Below are positions 9,446 through 18,207 of a stretch of DNA of 64,000 nt, one piece after another. The stretch is from Neptunicoccus sediminis (GTDB lineage Bacteria > Pseudomonadota > Alphaproteobacteria > Rhodobacterales > Rhodobacteraceae). Each line of letters opens with the position of its first letter. The stretch's first letter is position 1. Location: positions 1-64,000 of the forward strand of contig NZ_MDVX01000013.1 of NCBI RefSeq assembly GCF_001719615.1, written 5' to 3'. The translations under genes and the position numbers were made by a program. Below the pieces are notes generated by a model, which worked only from the letters and a program-made list of their open reading frames with translations, searched no databases and was not told the origin of the DNA.

Positions 9446-10213
9446 TTGAATAATCAACCACTCCCTGTTTTTCTTTCGGAAAAATTTGAGGAAAATTTCT
9501 TGGTCGAAACCCTTAGAAATGGACGGGCACCCGGCTCTTACTTTCGCACGGCAATCACCCTCCTTCTTATCACTGTAATGATTTCTATCGGGGGTGTAAG
9601 GCTGGCAGCGGCCCGGGGTGAGTCTCTTTTGGTGAAAAACGACAGAGACATTTTTAAAAACATTGAAGCATGTGAAGGCTATAAGCTGTTTTTGGAATTA
9701 AAGCCTGTATGGCGGTTGAACATCACTGAATGTCACCCGGTAGCTCAATTGATAATTAAAAACGGTAACAAGCCGAATCTTGTTTTTGTCGATGCTATGA
9801 TCGAAAAAACACCTCCATCTTCACCAATGGGGGTATCCGTATCAACGCTTGATGCCGTCAGGCACGGTGACGTCATTTCTACTTTTCTGCATTCTGAAGC
9901 AGCCGGTAGAATAATGGCAATTAGGATGGGCCAATCAAGTGATATTGAGCGTGCCACGATGTATTCCCATCTGCTATACGGCATCCAGTTGTTAGCGGTA
10001 CAGGCTGTCTGTGGGGAACGGTTTAATTGTGGAGAATTGCAGAACTTTGCTCGGATCACAGAGATGTTCGGCAGTGAATTTGGATTTCTCGATCCCATAG
10101 CCCCCCAATTTGCACTTTTATGTTTATTAAAAACGGATGGTCATGCAATTCCGGTGCGGACGGTATTGGCCAGCCCCAGATTCCGAGAATGCATTTCCGA
10201 GAGGGATCACTAA
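9446..10213 (+). CDS. Orphan hypothetical protein with one N-terminal membrane segment
   Basis: I do not recognise this 255-residue protein. A hydrophobic stretch at about residues 35-53 ending in alanines could be a signal anchor or signal peptide. The rest is mixed, with five or six scattered cysteines, and ends without a recognisable domain. The start is uncertain: the frame opens with TTG at 9446 without a good ribosome site, and the next ATG (9578) falls inside the hydrophobic segment. Base composition is visibly richer in A and T than its neighbours, and it sits directly downstream of a tRNA, so it may be acquired DNA. Confidence 0.45.
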   Translation: MNNQPLPVFLSEKFEENFLVETLRNGRAPGSYFRTAITLLLITVMISIGGVRLAAARGESLLVKNDRDIFKNIEACEGYKLFLELKPVWRLNITECHPVAQLIIKNGNKPNLVFVDAMIEKTPPSSPMGVSVSTLDAVRHGDVISTFLHSEAAGRIMAIRMGQSSDIERATMYSHLLYGIQLLAVQAVCGERFNCGELQNFARITEMFGSEFGFLDPIAPQFALLCLLKTDGHAIPVRTVLASPRFRECISERDH

Positions 10214-10421
10214 ATAAGATTTTCTGGAATAACCTTCAAATAGATGAACTTGAAAACGATTGCAGAAAGCATTCCCACCATCAGCATTTACTTATGTTCG
10301 CATTATCCTAACAGCGTGCGACAGAGCAGAGCTGACGGGCCAGTGTCCAACGTCCCATCCGTGATCAACCGGACCCGTCAATTGATCAGTTCCTGATTTA
10401 ATCGGTTCCCATCCCCCACCC

Positions 10422-13400
10422 TCAGGGATCAATCTGGACCTTGAAAGCAACGAAACCGGCCGCACTCGGGGGGTAACTTCCGGCGCAATCCCAGCGCAGC
10501 GGGCCGGCATATCCGATGACATTTGCGGCGGGCACTGTCAGTGTGCAGCTAATGCTCGACCCGAGCGCGACCGGCGTTGAGACCGGTTCCGCGAGTGATG
10601 TATAGGCGGGAGTCCGATCAAAGATAATTACATTCGTTGCCGCGGACTGGCTGACGTTTTCCACATAAATCCGGTAGGCCAGATTTGTAACCTGACCGGC
10701 CGCGATATTGCTTGTCTGATCCTCTGTCAGACGCGGTGCTTCGACCACGCCGAAATCCAGCCCTGCATAATCCGTGTCCGCCGCCGGTGTGAACGTATAC
10801 GTCCCGTCATGCACGCTGGAGTCGACCAGGGTGGGCAGGCCGGATTTGTTTTCAGAAAGGGTGATCCAGCCGGTTTCGGGCGTGACGGTCAGGGTCAGCG
10901 GGCCGCCATAAGACCCGTCCAGCGCATAGGACCACGTCCCATCCGCCGCAATTTTGGGCTGGGCAATTGTATCGCCGCTGTCGTTCAAAATACGCAGAAC
11001 CGAAGCCGGAGCGCCCGCTTCTGCGCCGTTGAACACGCCGTCATGGGCTGTGCCGCTGCCGCGACCGTTATCATTGAACACACGCCCCGAGAGAGTCGGA
11101 CCGCCGGATTTCAGCGTGATTTCGTAACGGTCTTCATCATCATCCGCGATACCATCGGACAGGTCATCGGTTCTGGCCCCGACCTCTACATCGCTGTCAC
11201 TGTCAGGCAGGGAAGAGCGGATGATCTCAACCTCGTTGATATGAGTGCCGGTCTCCAGCATCCGCACCTGAATGGTCAGGGTTTCCACCGCCCCGGCGAG
11301 GATTTCGTCAACGAACCACACACCGGTGGACGGGTCGAAATAATCCCCCGTGGCCGGAGCGTCATCGCTAAGGTATTCAAACCCGTCAGGCAGTTTTTCG
11401 ATGACAGTCACGTTAGAGGGAGAGCCCGGACCGGAGTTGTTCACCGAAATCACCCAGTCGATCAAATCCCCGGGCGTCGCTTGGGTGATGACCTCATTCG
11501 TGTTCGCTTTATAGGCCACTTTGGTGATGGAAAGGTCGCTTTCGCCCGGATCAAACCCGAAGTTCTGGTCCTGTGTCGTTGCATTCGGCAGCACCGCCAC
11601 TGCGACCAGCGGATTTGACGTGCCAATGGTAGAACCCGCCGGAAGGTCGGTATCGGACTCGTCCACCTCTATCCGGTAGGTGGAACCGCCGGACAGATTA
11701 CCGATGGAATAGGTGCCATCGGCCAGCGTCTCAACCGTGCGGATAAAATTGTCGTCTGTCAGATCATTGGGTGTTCCGCGATCATCATAGATCGACACAG
11801 ACACACCGCCACCGAGGTTGATTTCGGCCCCGTCTTTCACGTCCGACCCGTCCTGATCCACATAGATATTGCCGGTAACACTGCCAAAAGGAATGACAGA
11901 GGGACCACGGCAGGAGGCACCGTCGTTTCTGCCGCCTTCGTCATCCGAACTGGTGGCGATGAACTGGGCGATGCCCGTAGTCGTATCGACCAGATAGATT
12001 GCATTGGTGTCATCGTCGTAGACGTAGAACAGTCCGTTTTCATCGAACCAGGCAGCGCCGTAGGTTCCGGTATAGGTGTTCGGGCCAAAAAATGTGACCT
12101 GCTCGGTTCCGACGCTGGCTGCACCGCCATTGGCCGAAAACTTGAAGACCTGTCCGGTGTTCTCATCTATTCCGTAAAAGAAACCGTCCTGATCATTATA
12201 GGCGAAATCTTCGGTCCGGATTTCGTCGCTGGTCAGCAGCTCCCCCCCGTTCACAGCGGCTGTGGGCGTTGTGATGTCCAAAAGCTGGAACACATCCTTA
12301 TCGCTTTGATAAACCATGATGCCGTTGGGCAAAACATCGCCGCCGGTATTGCCTTTTTCAATACCACCCGAGGGGTCGGGCATCCGCGTAAACGCCCCCG
12401 CACCATCCACGCGCCACAGGCGGCGGCTGCCATCGGGCACACCGTAGATGTACCCGTCAAGTTCGTTATACCCCCAGCTGCCCTCGAGATTTTCGCCCGC
12501 CGCACCAATATCCTGCAGGTTCAGTGCATAGCCCGTTGGCGTGGCCGAAAAGTTCAACCGCTTCAGCGTCGAATTCCCCGATGCGATCTGGTAGAGCCCT
12601 GCATCACAGACGATTGGCGGGCTGTCTCCGGACAGGGTCAGGGCATAATCTTCAACCTCTCCGTCCAGCGCAAGCTGCACCACCCCGGCTGTGGTGGACC
12701 AACGGAACCGCGCAAAGGTCGGCAGTTGGGTCGCCGTGGCCGGTACGTTCACGTCAAAGACGATCACACCGTTAACCAACCCGTCCTTATCGCCCGCAGA
12801 ACCATCCTGCAGGTTTGACGCGATCATGTCTATTTCATCAAAGCTGCCGTCTGAGTCAAAATCGAGCCACGCCTGAAGATAGGCGATCGGGCCAAGCCCT
12901 GCGGTCACTTCATTCACAGTGACCGAAATCTCTCCGGTGGCGCCCACATAGAGTTGCGGCAGCACGACGCCGTCTTCATCATCGTTGCCGTCGAGATCAT
13001 CGCCGGTGGCGTCGGGGCTGGCTTGTGACACGGCCTCCGGATCGGGGGCAATCGCGCCGAGGTAGGTGCCCGCGACACCTGTGTCCGCAATAATATGCTG
13101 CGGATCGCCATAAGACGCCGGCGCGTCGCCGCGATCCACCAGCGGGGCGGCCGCGATGGTGACGGCATAATCCTCAATCTCTCCGTCCGGTGCAAATCCT
13201 GATGCAGACAGCGCCTGCGCAGAGGACCAGCGGAAACGCGCGAAGGTCTGGTCCAGCACCGCATCACCGGGCACGACGATTTCGATGTCAATCTGCCCGT
13301 CATTGGCAAACTGGTCATTGCCGGTGCCATCGTCCTGCAGGTCCAGCACGATCTGTTCGGCTGTTCCGCTTTCGAACACACCGTTGCCGTTGTAATCGAT

Positions 13401-15872
13401 CCAGCCTTGCAGATACCCGCTGGTGCCGGAAACGGTTGCCGTCAGCGTAGAGGTCAGACCCTGTGTCAGCGGCGGGATGGACATGCCATCGTCATCATCA
13501 CTATCCGCATTCACCGCATTGCCCGGACCTGCATCTCCGGTATTCGCGCCGCCCAGCAGCATTCCGTCGCTGTCCCGCAGGTTGTGAAGTGCATCCCCCA
13601 ATGTGGACGGAGCATCCGAATAATCCAGACAGGTCAGAATGTCAGAGACTTCCATGCTGCCCGGCGGGGACAGTCCTGCCGCGCTGAACTGTAGGGGTTT
13701 GTGTTCGATAACCAACGTATCAATCGGCTGGCTGAAGCCGACAGTGACCGCGCGGGAGGCACCCGAGCCCAGCGCATTTTGCCGCTCGCCCGTGACAGAG
13801 CCGTCGTTGTTGGCAATCCGTGTCATGGCAAGTGATCCGGTGCCATCCGCCATCGACGGAGACACACGCGCCCCCCCGAGCAGGCCGTACACGGTTGCGG
13901 ATTCATCCTGATTGAGATCAGCGATATAAACATAAATGCCGTTTAGCGGCGTTGCGAATGTGGTCCGCAGTTCTACATATTGCGCGGTGAGCATCGGATT
14001 GCCGCCAACGCCCGGGTAAAGCGTGCTGATTGTGCCTATCGTCGCTGTAGTAGACAGCGAGGAAATATCAGTTGTGGTAACAGTGCCGCTGATGCCGTGA
14101 TTGGTAAAGGCTGTGGTCGCACCAACGGCCAGCGGTGCGTCATTGGCCCAGTCCACGATCGGGGTTCGTATGCCGGAACAGCCGGGCATGTGTTCGGTCG
14201 GGGCCGGAGAGACCGCGACAGAGACATTGCCAGTGGCGGGGCCGCCCTGATCGCTCGTCAAGGTGGTATCGGCAGTCACGGTTTCCCCGCCCGCAGCCGA
14301 GAGTTTGGCATCAAATTCGATTACACCGGAGCCAAGTCCCTCAAGGCTGGCCATCGTATTGAAGGAAAATGTCCCCCCCGAAGGGTTGCTGACCAGTCGG
14401 ATATCCTCACCGCGGATCACCTCAAAATTGGCGGTTCCGGTGGTTTGGGAAGGTAAAGTTACAGACAGCACCGCATTTGTCATCGCGGACAGGGAAGTAT
14501 TGGCATAGCCGACGCGGTAGCGCACGGTAGCCGCCGGAGGGATGTCGCCGCCGGTATAAGGGGTGCCGTTCACCTCGGCAATACTGATCCCGACCGCCAG
14601 ATCATCACCCGATGGAATGGCATAAACCGACGAGCCTGCAACCCAGTAACGCCAGGGATTATCATTGCCCGCGGCACCGCCCTCGGCGCTGTCGCCGCCG
14701 TGACCTTCTGCGTTGATGGGGGACAGGGCATCCGCGTCAGTTATACGCAATCGCAGCGAGGCATAAAACACCTCTCCCTGCGCGATACCGCCAAAGGCAA
14801 AGCGCACGGCATTCGTAGCGGCGGGAAGCTGGGTCGCATCGGACCCGTTCAAGCTGAACCCCGTGGCAGAGGCATCTGTGCAAACGAACTCGGAGTTTAC
14901 ATCGGCGTTGTTGGTTTCAGGATAGACCGAGCCCGCGCTGACCGCTGGACCTTCCTGTCCGGCGATAAGGGGATCATCCGCCTTGCAACTGCCCGGATAC
15001 TGGATGCGCTGCCACGGTCCTGTGGTGCCATAGCGGTCCCAATCCGATCCGGAGTCCGGACCGGCAACAGGGCTGCCTGCGCGGAACGGCGTCGCGCCGC
15101 GCCCGCCGGTGATTGAAGTCTCTTCTGACGCGCTGAATCCGTTGGAGTCAATGGTACCACCGGAGCCGAAGGCATTGATCTGCACTGCATCCCATTTGTT
15201 GTGAACCCGCGCCGTACCCGAACCGCCAACCGAAGACCAAGGGGTGCCGTTGGTGGGATTGACCAGATACCCGTTGGTCAGATCCGCAACCAGTGACCCG
15301 TTTGCAAAAAGTTGCGTGTCCGAACGGGTCGAATAAAAAATGCCGGTGTCACCGTAGATATAGGCAAGCCCGGCATTGCAATCCTCTGTGGTGGTGCTGA
15401 AACCGGCGACAAGACAGGCTGTGTTGCTTTCAGGGTTCCAGCCGTTTGCCGAAACATCGAAAGCCTGCTGTCCCTTCGGCCCCCAACCTTTGGAAACGCC
15501 GCTGCCCGTGGTCGCTTGGGCCGGCCGCGCCGGAAGTTCGTTGCCACCGGAATCCGTGATATACGCGCCTACGACCTCTGTTCCTTGGGGGACATACATT
15601 GTGGCATAGCCCCCCGGTCCGTCCAGCGTACCGGCCACGATGGTCGGAAAACTGGAAAAGACCTGAATGATGTCACCATTCTGGACCGCCGGATCACCGG
15701 CAAGCACCCGCGCCTTGATCTCTGCCCGCGTTGCCGGTGTCAGGTCGATCACCCCCGTCCCAAGCCAGGCACCATGGGCCAGCGCAAGGACCGTCAGACA
15801 AACCCACGCAAAGACTGCGGCGATCAGACGGTGGGTGGTGACGTGTTTGGTGAACCCTAGGAGACTTGGCAT
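10422..15872 (-). CDS. Giant secreted multidomain surface protein (GEVED, SdrD-B-like and DUF11 domains)
   Basis: The 1816-residue protein starts with a signal segment (about residues 15-38, ending ALAHGAWLG). An N-terminal region of unknown fold follows. Two DDxDG...GEIEDYAVTI / GEVEDYALTL repeats end near residues 905 and 1080. A propeller-like region (about 1095-1330, YGVPDGSRRLWRVDG and similar) comes next, then an SdrD B-like domain (about 1336-1440, GNIYVDQDGSDVKDG), a DUF11 domain (about 1446-1570), a second SdrD-like unit (about 1596) and a terminal DUF11-like domain. No LPxTG, autotransporter barrel or RTX nonapeptide is seen. The ATG at 15872 is preferred to a GTG at 15884. The role is probably adhesion or surface structure; the export route is unknown. 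Confidence 0.75.
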   Translation of the reverse strand: MPSLLGFTKHVTTHRLIAAVFAWVCLTVLALAHGAWLGTGVIDLTPATRAEIKARVLAGDPAVQNGDIIQVFSSFPTIVAGTLDGPGGYATMYVPQGTEVVGAYITDSGGNELPARPAQATTGSGVSKGWGPKGQQAFDVSANGWNPESNTACLVAGFSTTTEDCNAGLAYIYGDTGIFYSTRSDTQLFANGSLVADLTNGYLVNPTNGTPWSSVGGSGTARVHNKWDAVQINAFGSGGTIDSNGFSASEETSITGGRGATPFRAGSPVAGPDSGSDWDRYGTTGPWQRIQYPGSCKADDPLIAGQEGPAVSAGSVYPETNNADVNSEFVCTDASATGFSLNGSDATQLPAATNAVRFAFGGIAQGEVFYASLRLRITDADALSPINAEGHGGDSAEGGAAGNDNPWRYWVAGSSVYAIPSGDDLAVGISIAEVNGTPYTGGDIPPAATVRYRVGYANTSLSAMTNAVLSVTLPSQTTGTANFEVIRGEDIRLVSNPSGGTFSFNTMASLEGLGSGVIEFDAKLSAAGGETVTADTTLTSDQGGPATGNVSVAVSPAPTEHMPGCSGIRTPIVDWANDAPLAVGATTAFTNHGISGTVTTTDISSLSTTATIGTISTLYPGVGGNPMLTAQYVELRTTFATPLNGIYVYIADLNQDESATVYGLLGGARVSPSMADGTGSLAMTRIANNDGSVTGERQNALGSGASRAVTVGFSQPIDTLVIEHKPLQFSAAGLSPPGSMEVSDILTCLDYSDAPSTLGDALHNLRDSDGMLLGGANTGDAGPGNAVNADSDDDDGMSIPPLTQGLTSTLTATVSGTSGYLQGWIDYNGNGVFESGTAEQIVLDLQDDGTGNDQFANDGQIDIEIVVPGDAVLDQTFARFRWSSAQALSASGFAPDGEIEDYAVTIAAAPLVDRGDAPASYGDPQHIIADTGVAGTYLGAIAPDPEAVSQASPDATGDDLDGNDDEDGVVLPQLYVGATGEISVTVNEVTAGLGPIAYLQAWLDFDSDGSFDEIDMIASNLQDGSAGDKDGLVNGVIVFDVNVPATATQLPTFARFRWSTTAGVVQLALDGEVEDYALTLSGDSPPIVCDAGLYQIASGNSTLKRLNFSATPTGYALNLQDIGAAGENLEGSWGYNELDGYIYGVPDGSRRLWRVDGAGAFTRMPDPSGGIEKGNTGGDVLPNGIMVYQSDKDVFQLLDITTPTAAVNGGELLTSDEIRTEDFAYNDQDGFFYGIDENTGQVFKFSANGGAASVGTEQVTFFGPNTYTGTYGAAWFDENGLFYVYDDDTNAIYLVDTTTGIAQFIATSSDDEGGRNDGASCRGPSVIPFGSVTGNIYVDQDGSDVKDGAEINLGGGVSVSIYDDRGTPNDLTDDNFIRTVETLADGTYSIGNLSGGSTYRIEVDESDTDLPAGSTIGTSNPLVAVAVLPNATTQDQNFGFDPGESDLSITKVAYKANTNEVITQATPGDLIDWVISVNNSGPGSPSNVTVIEKLPDGFEYLSDDAPATGDYFDPSTGVWFVDEILAGAVETLTIQVRMLETGTHINEVEIIRSSLPDSDSDVEVGARTDDLSDGIADDDEDRYEITLKSGGPTLSGRVFNDNGRGSGTAHDGVFNGAEAGAPASVLRILNDSGDTIAQPKIAADGTWSYALDGSYGGPLTLTVTPETGWITLSENKSGLPTLVDSSVHDGTYTFTPAADTDYAGLDFGVVEAPRLTEDQTSNIAAGQVTNLAYRIYVENVSQSAATNVIIFDRTPAYTSLAEPVSTPVALGSSISCTLTVPAANVIGYAGPLRWDCAGSYPPSAAGFVAFKVQIDP

Positions 15873-16293
15873 GGTGTACGCCACTCCGGCTTTTGGCGAC
15901 GCAGCAGCACTATCGTTGAGGAACCGGATTCACCAATATCGGGAGGCGTATCTGACCTGATCTGATCCTGCCCCGTTGCGGGGCACATGCCTTTCCCGTG
16001 GACCTTCATCTTGGGTTCTCCGATAGCTGTTCAGTTTAGACAAATTTCGACACACACCTCCGGTCCGGCAGAATTGCAGCCCTGCGATTCCTTTTCGGTA
16101 TGGTGAATTTGTACCCGAACTTTCGCTTTCTTATATTTTGCGGAAGTATAGAAAACGCTCTCTTTAGGATAGAAAACCCCTGAAAGACGCCCATAAACAG
16201 GGTTAACACGGCTTGGCAAGACCATTGCTCCGGCCTCTGGGGTGAAAGGCCGGAGCAAAAGAACGGGTAGGTTTTCGGCGGGGCGGGTCGCCC
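15873..16293. other. Long intergenic region upstream of the giant surface protein
   Basis: No convincing gene is present in this 421-bp stretch. It contains a perfect 7-bp hairpin TGCCCCG-TTG-CGGGGCA (15969..15985) that would lie in the leader of the surface-protein mRNA. A direct repeat ATAGAAAAC occurs at 16148..16156 and 16169..16177, 21 bp apart. A long inverted repeat at 16225..16258 follows the TRAP operon. The AT-rich centre probably holds the surface-protein promoter, but no box is clear enough to name. Confidence 0.6.
16225..16258 (-). terminator. Inverted repeat after the TRAP operon, possible terminator
   Basis: Perfect 12-bp arms TTGCTCCGGCCT and AGGCCGGAGCAA are separated by 10 bases. 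They lie 36 bases beyond the dctM stop codon on the minus strand. No U run follows, so it may act as a 3' stabilising hairpin or a Rho-dependent end rather than a classical terminator. Confidence 0.5.
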
Positions 16294-17601
16294 CTACCCC
16301 TGCCTCGGCAGCCAGAGTACCGTCTGGGGAAAGGCGATCATAATCCCGACAACCACCGCATCTGCGACAAGGAACCAGATCACGCCCTTGAAGATCGTCC
16401 CGAGAGAAATCGTCCGGTCCACCACACCTTTGATCACGAATACGTTCAGCCCCACAGGGGGGGTGATCATGCCGATTTCCAGAAACTTCGCCACAAATAC
16501 GCCAAACCAGATCAGGGAAATGCCGGCCTCATCCACCACAGGCAGCAGCACCGGCAGGGTCAGCAGCATTGCGCCAATCGGGTCTAGGAACATCCCGAGG
16601 ATGATATACACCAGCGCGATCCCCATAATCAGCGCCAGCTCGGACGCGCCGAACGCCAGAATTGTCTGGGTGATCAACTCTCCCGAACCGGACAAAGCCA
16701 GAAACCGTGTCAGCAGGTTTGCACCGATAGCAATCAGGAACAGGGCGGCCGTGGTCACGATGGTTTCATTGACCGACTGGCGCAGCGTGGCAAGGGTCAA
16801 CCCGCCGTTCAGCCATGCGATGACACAAGAGGCCAGCGCCCCGACTGCACCCGCTTCGGTGGCGGTGAACAGTCCGGCGAACATACCTCCGATGACCACC
16901 ACGAACAGGGTAATCACCGGCCAGATACCCCGCAGATGGGTAAACCGCTCCCCCCAGCCCACAGGCTCTTCCCGTGTGGGGGCAAGGGCGGGATTGATCT
17001 TGACGCGAATGTAAATCATTAGCGCATAGGTGATCGCGGTCAGCACCCCTGCCCCGACACCCGCAAGGAACAGCTGGCCAATAGGGACTTGGGCAAAAAT
17101 TCCAAAAAGGATCAGCAGGATCGAAGGCGGGATCAATGCGCCCAGCGTCCCTGCCGCTGCGATGGAGCCTGTGGCCAGTCCCGGATCATATCCCGCGCGG
17201 GTCATCTCGGGCACTGCAATCCGGCCCATTGCAGCGGAACAGGCAACAGACGACCCAGTGACCGCGGCAAAACCACCCGCCCCGAACACAGAGGCAATCG
17301 CCAGCCCGCCCGGAAGCGCACCCAGCCAGGACCGCGCTGCCGCGAACAGGGATTTTGTCATGCCGCCGTGGTAACAGACGTAGCCCATCAAAAGGAACAT
17401 CGGCACTGAAGACAGCGTCCATTTCGCGGCAAACTGATAGGGTACGCTGGTCAGGATACCCCAGGCCGGACGCGCGCCGAGCAGGATGTAGATTCCGCTA
17501 AAACTGACAAGGATCAGCGACAGGCCCACAGGCATGCGCATCAGCAACAAGAAGGCTAGAACGGCCAGTCCGACCAGCCCGATGATTTCAGGTGTCATCA
17601 A
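16294..17601 (-). CDS. dctM: TRAP transporter large permease subunit, DctM family
   Basis: This is the ion-coupled translocating subunit of a tripartite organic-acid importer. The 435-residue protein has about twelve to thirteen hydrophobic segments and DctM family signatures such as SVPMFLLMGYVCYHGGMTKSL, GGFAAVTGSSVACSAAMGRI and IPPSILLILFG. It overlaps the small subunit gene by four bases (ATGA) and is the last gene of a minus-strand operon that begins with the biotin carboxylase at 24390. Confidence 0.92.
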   Translation of the reverse strand: MMTPEIIGLVGLAVLAFLLLMRMPVGLSLILVSFSGIYILLGARPAWGILTSVPYQFAAKWTLSSVPMFLLMGYVCYHGGMTKSLFAAARSWLGALPGGLAIASVFGAGGFAAVTGSSVACSAAMGRIAVPEMTRAGYDPGLATGSIAAAGTLGALIPPSILLILFGIFAQVPIGQLFLAGVGAGVLTAITYALMIYIRVKINPALAPTREEPVGWGERFTHLRGIWPVITLFVVVIGGMFAGLFTATEAGAVGALASCVIAWLNGGLTLATLRQSVNETIVTTAALFLIAIGANLLTRFLALSGSGELITQTILAFGASELALIMGIALVYIILGMFLDPIGAMLLTLPVLLPVVDEAGISLIWFGVFVAKFLEIGMITPPVGLNVFVIKGVVDRTISLGTIFKGVIWFLVADAVVVGIMIAFPQTVLWLPRQG

Positions 17602-18149
17602 TTCGTCTCCGAGGGAAGGTCCTGGGCATCCGCAATCAGCGGCTTGCGGGCTTCATCTGCCCCGGCAAGGCCAAGAATGATGCGCAGAACATAGGTGAGT
17701 GCCAACATCGCAAATCCGGCGGGCAGCAGGAAATACCCCTGCCAGATCGCCATAGACACACCGTCCTCAACCGCGACAGAGCCGCTGTTGAACCGGCGCA
17801 CGGCCTCGTCCCACATGGTCCAGCACAACCCCGCAGAAGTCAGCGCCGCCAGTGCATGGACCACAAGGGTCACGAGCCGCTGTGCCCCTGCCCGCAACTG
17901 GCCATAGACCAGATCGACCGAAATATGACGGTCCTGCGCTTCGGCCAGTGCCAGCGGAAGGAAGGAAATCGCCACCATAAAGTAATTCGCGACAATCACG
18001 GAGACAAAGGGAATACGGGTGCTGAACACCTGTCGCGCCACCGCGTCAGACGCCACAAGCAGCATCATGGCAATCACCGCCACAGCCGCGAAAAATGCCA
18101 TAAAGCGGGTCAGTATCACATCCAGTTGGATCAGTTTTTTCATGGGCAC
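17598..18149 (-). CDS. dctQ: TRAP transporter small permease subunit, DctQ family
   Basis: This is the small membrane subunit that pairs with DctM. The 183-residue protein has four hydrophobic helices (about residues 12-35, 48-70, 90-110 and 130-155), with the DctQ-like motif AQDRHISVDLVY after helix two. A GGGGGAGG-type ribosome site lies just before the ATG. It is separated from the upstream binding-protein gene by a GC-rich hairpin. Confidence 0.88.
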   Translation of the reverse strand: MPMKKLIQLDVILTRFMAFFAAVAVIAMMLLVASDAVARQVFSTRIPFVSVIVANYFMVAISFLPLALAEAQDRHISVDLVYGQLRAGAQRLVTLVVHALAALTSAGLCWTMWDEAVRRFNSGSVAVEDGVSMAIWQGYFLLPAGFAMLALTYVLRIILGLAGADEARKPLIADAQDLPSETN

Positions 18150-18172
18150 CTCCCCCGTTTCGCGTGAAAACA

Positions 18173-18198
18173 GGCCCGTCCCCTGTCAGGGGCGGGCC
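18173..18198 (-). promoter_or_regulatory. GC-rich hairpin between TRAP binding-protein and permease genes
   Basis: On the minus-strand transcript GGCCCGCCCCT pairs with AGGGGACGGGCC, an 11-bp stem with one bulged A and a three-base loop, followed by TGTTTTC. It lies between the dctP stop and the dctQ ribosome site. Such structures often cause partial termination or protect the upstream mRNA so that the binding protein is made in excess. Confidence 0.6.
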
Positions 18199-18207
18199 GG
18201 ATGATGA

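Noticed and set aside
10120-10311. 63-codon frame overlapping the end of the orphan gene
   Set aside because: No ribosome site or recognisable feature; it mostly overlaps the longer frame.
16031-16258. Possible 75-residue protein on the minus strand in the surface-protein leader region
   Set aside because: No ribosome site, no recognisable sequence features, and it overlaps the inverted repeat and the direct repeats.
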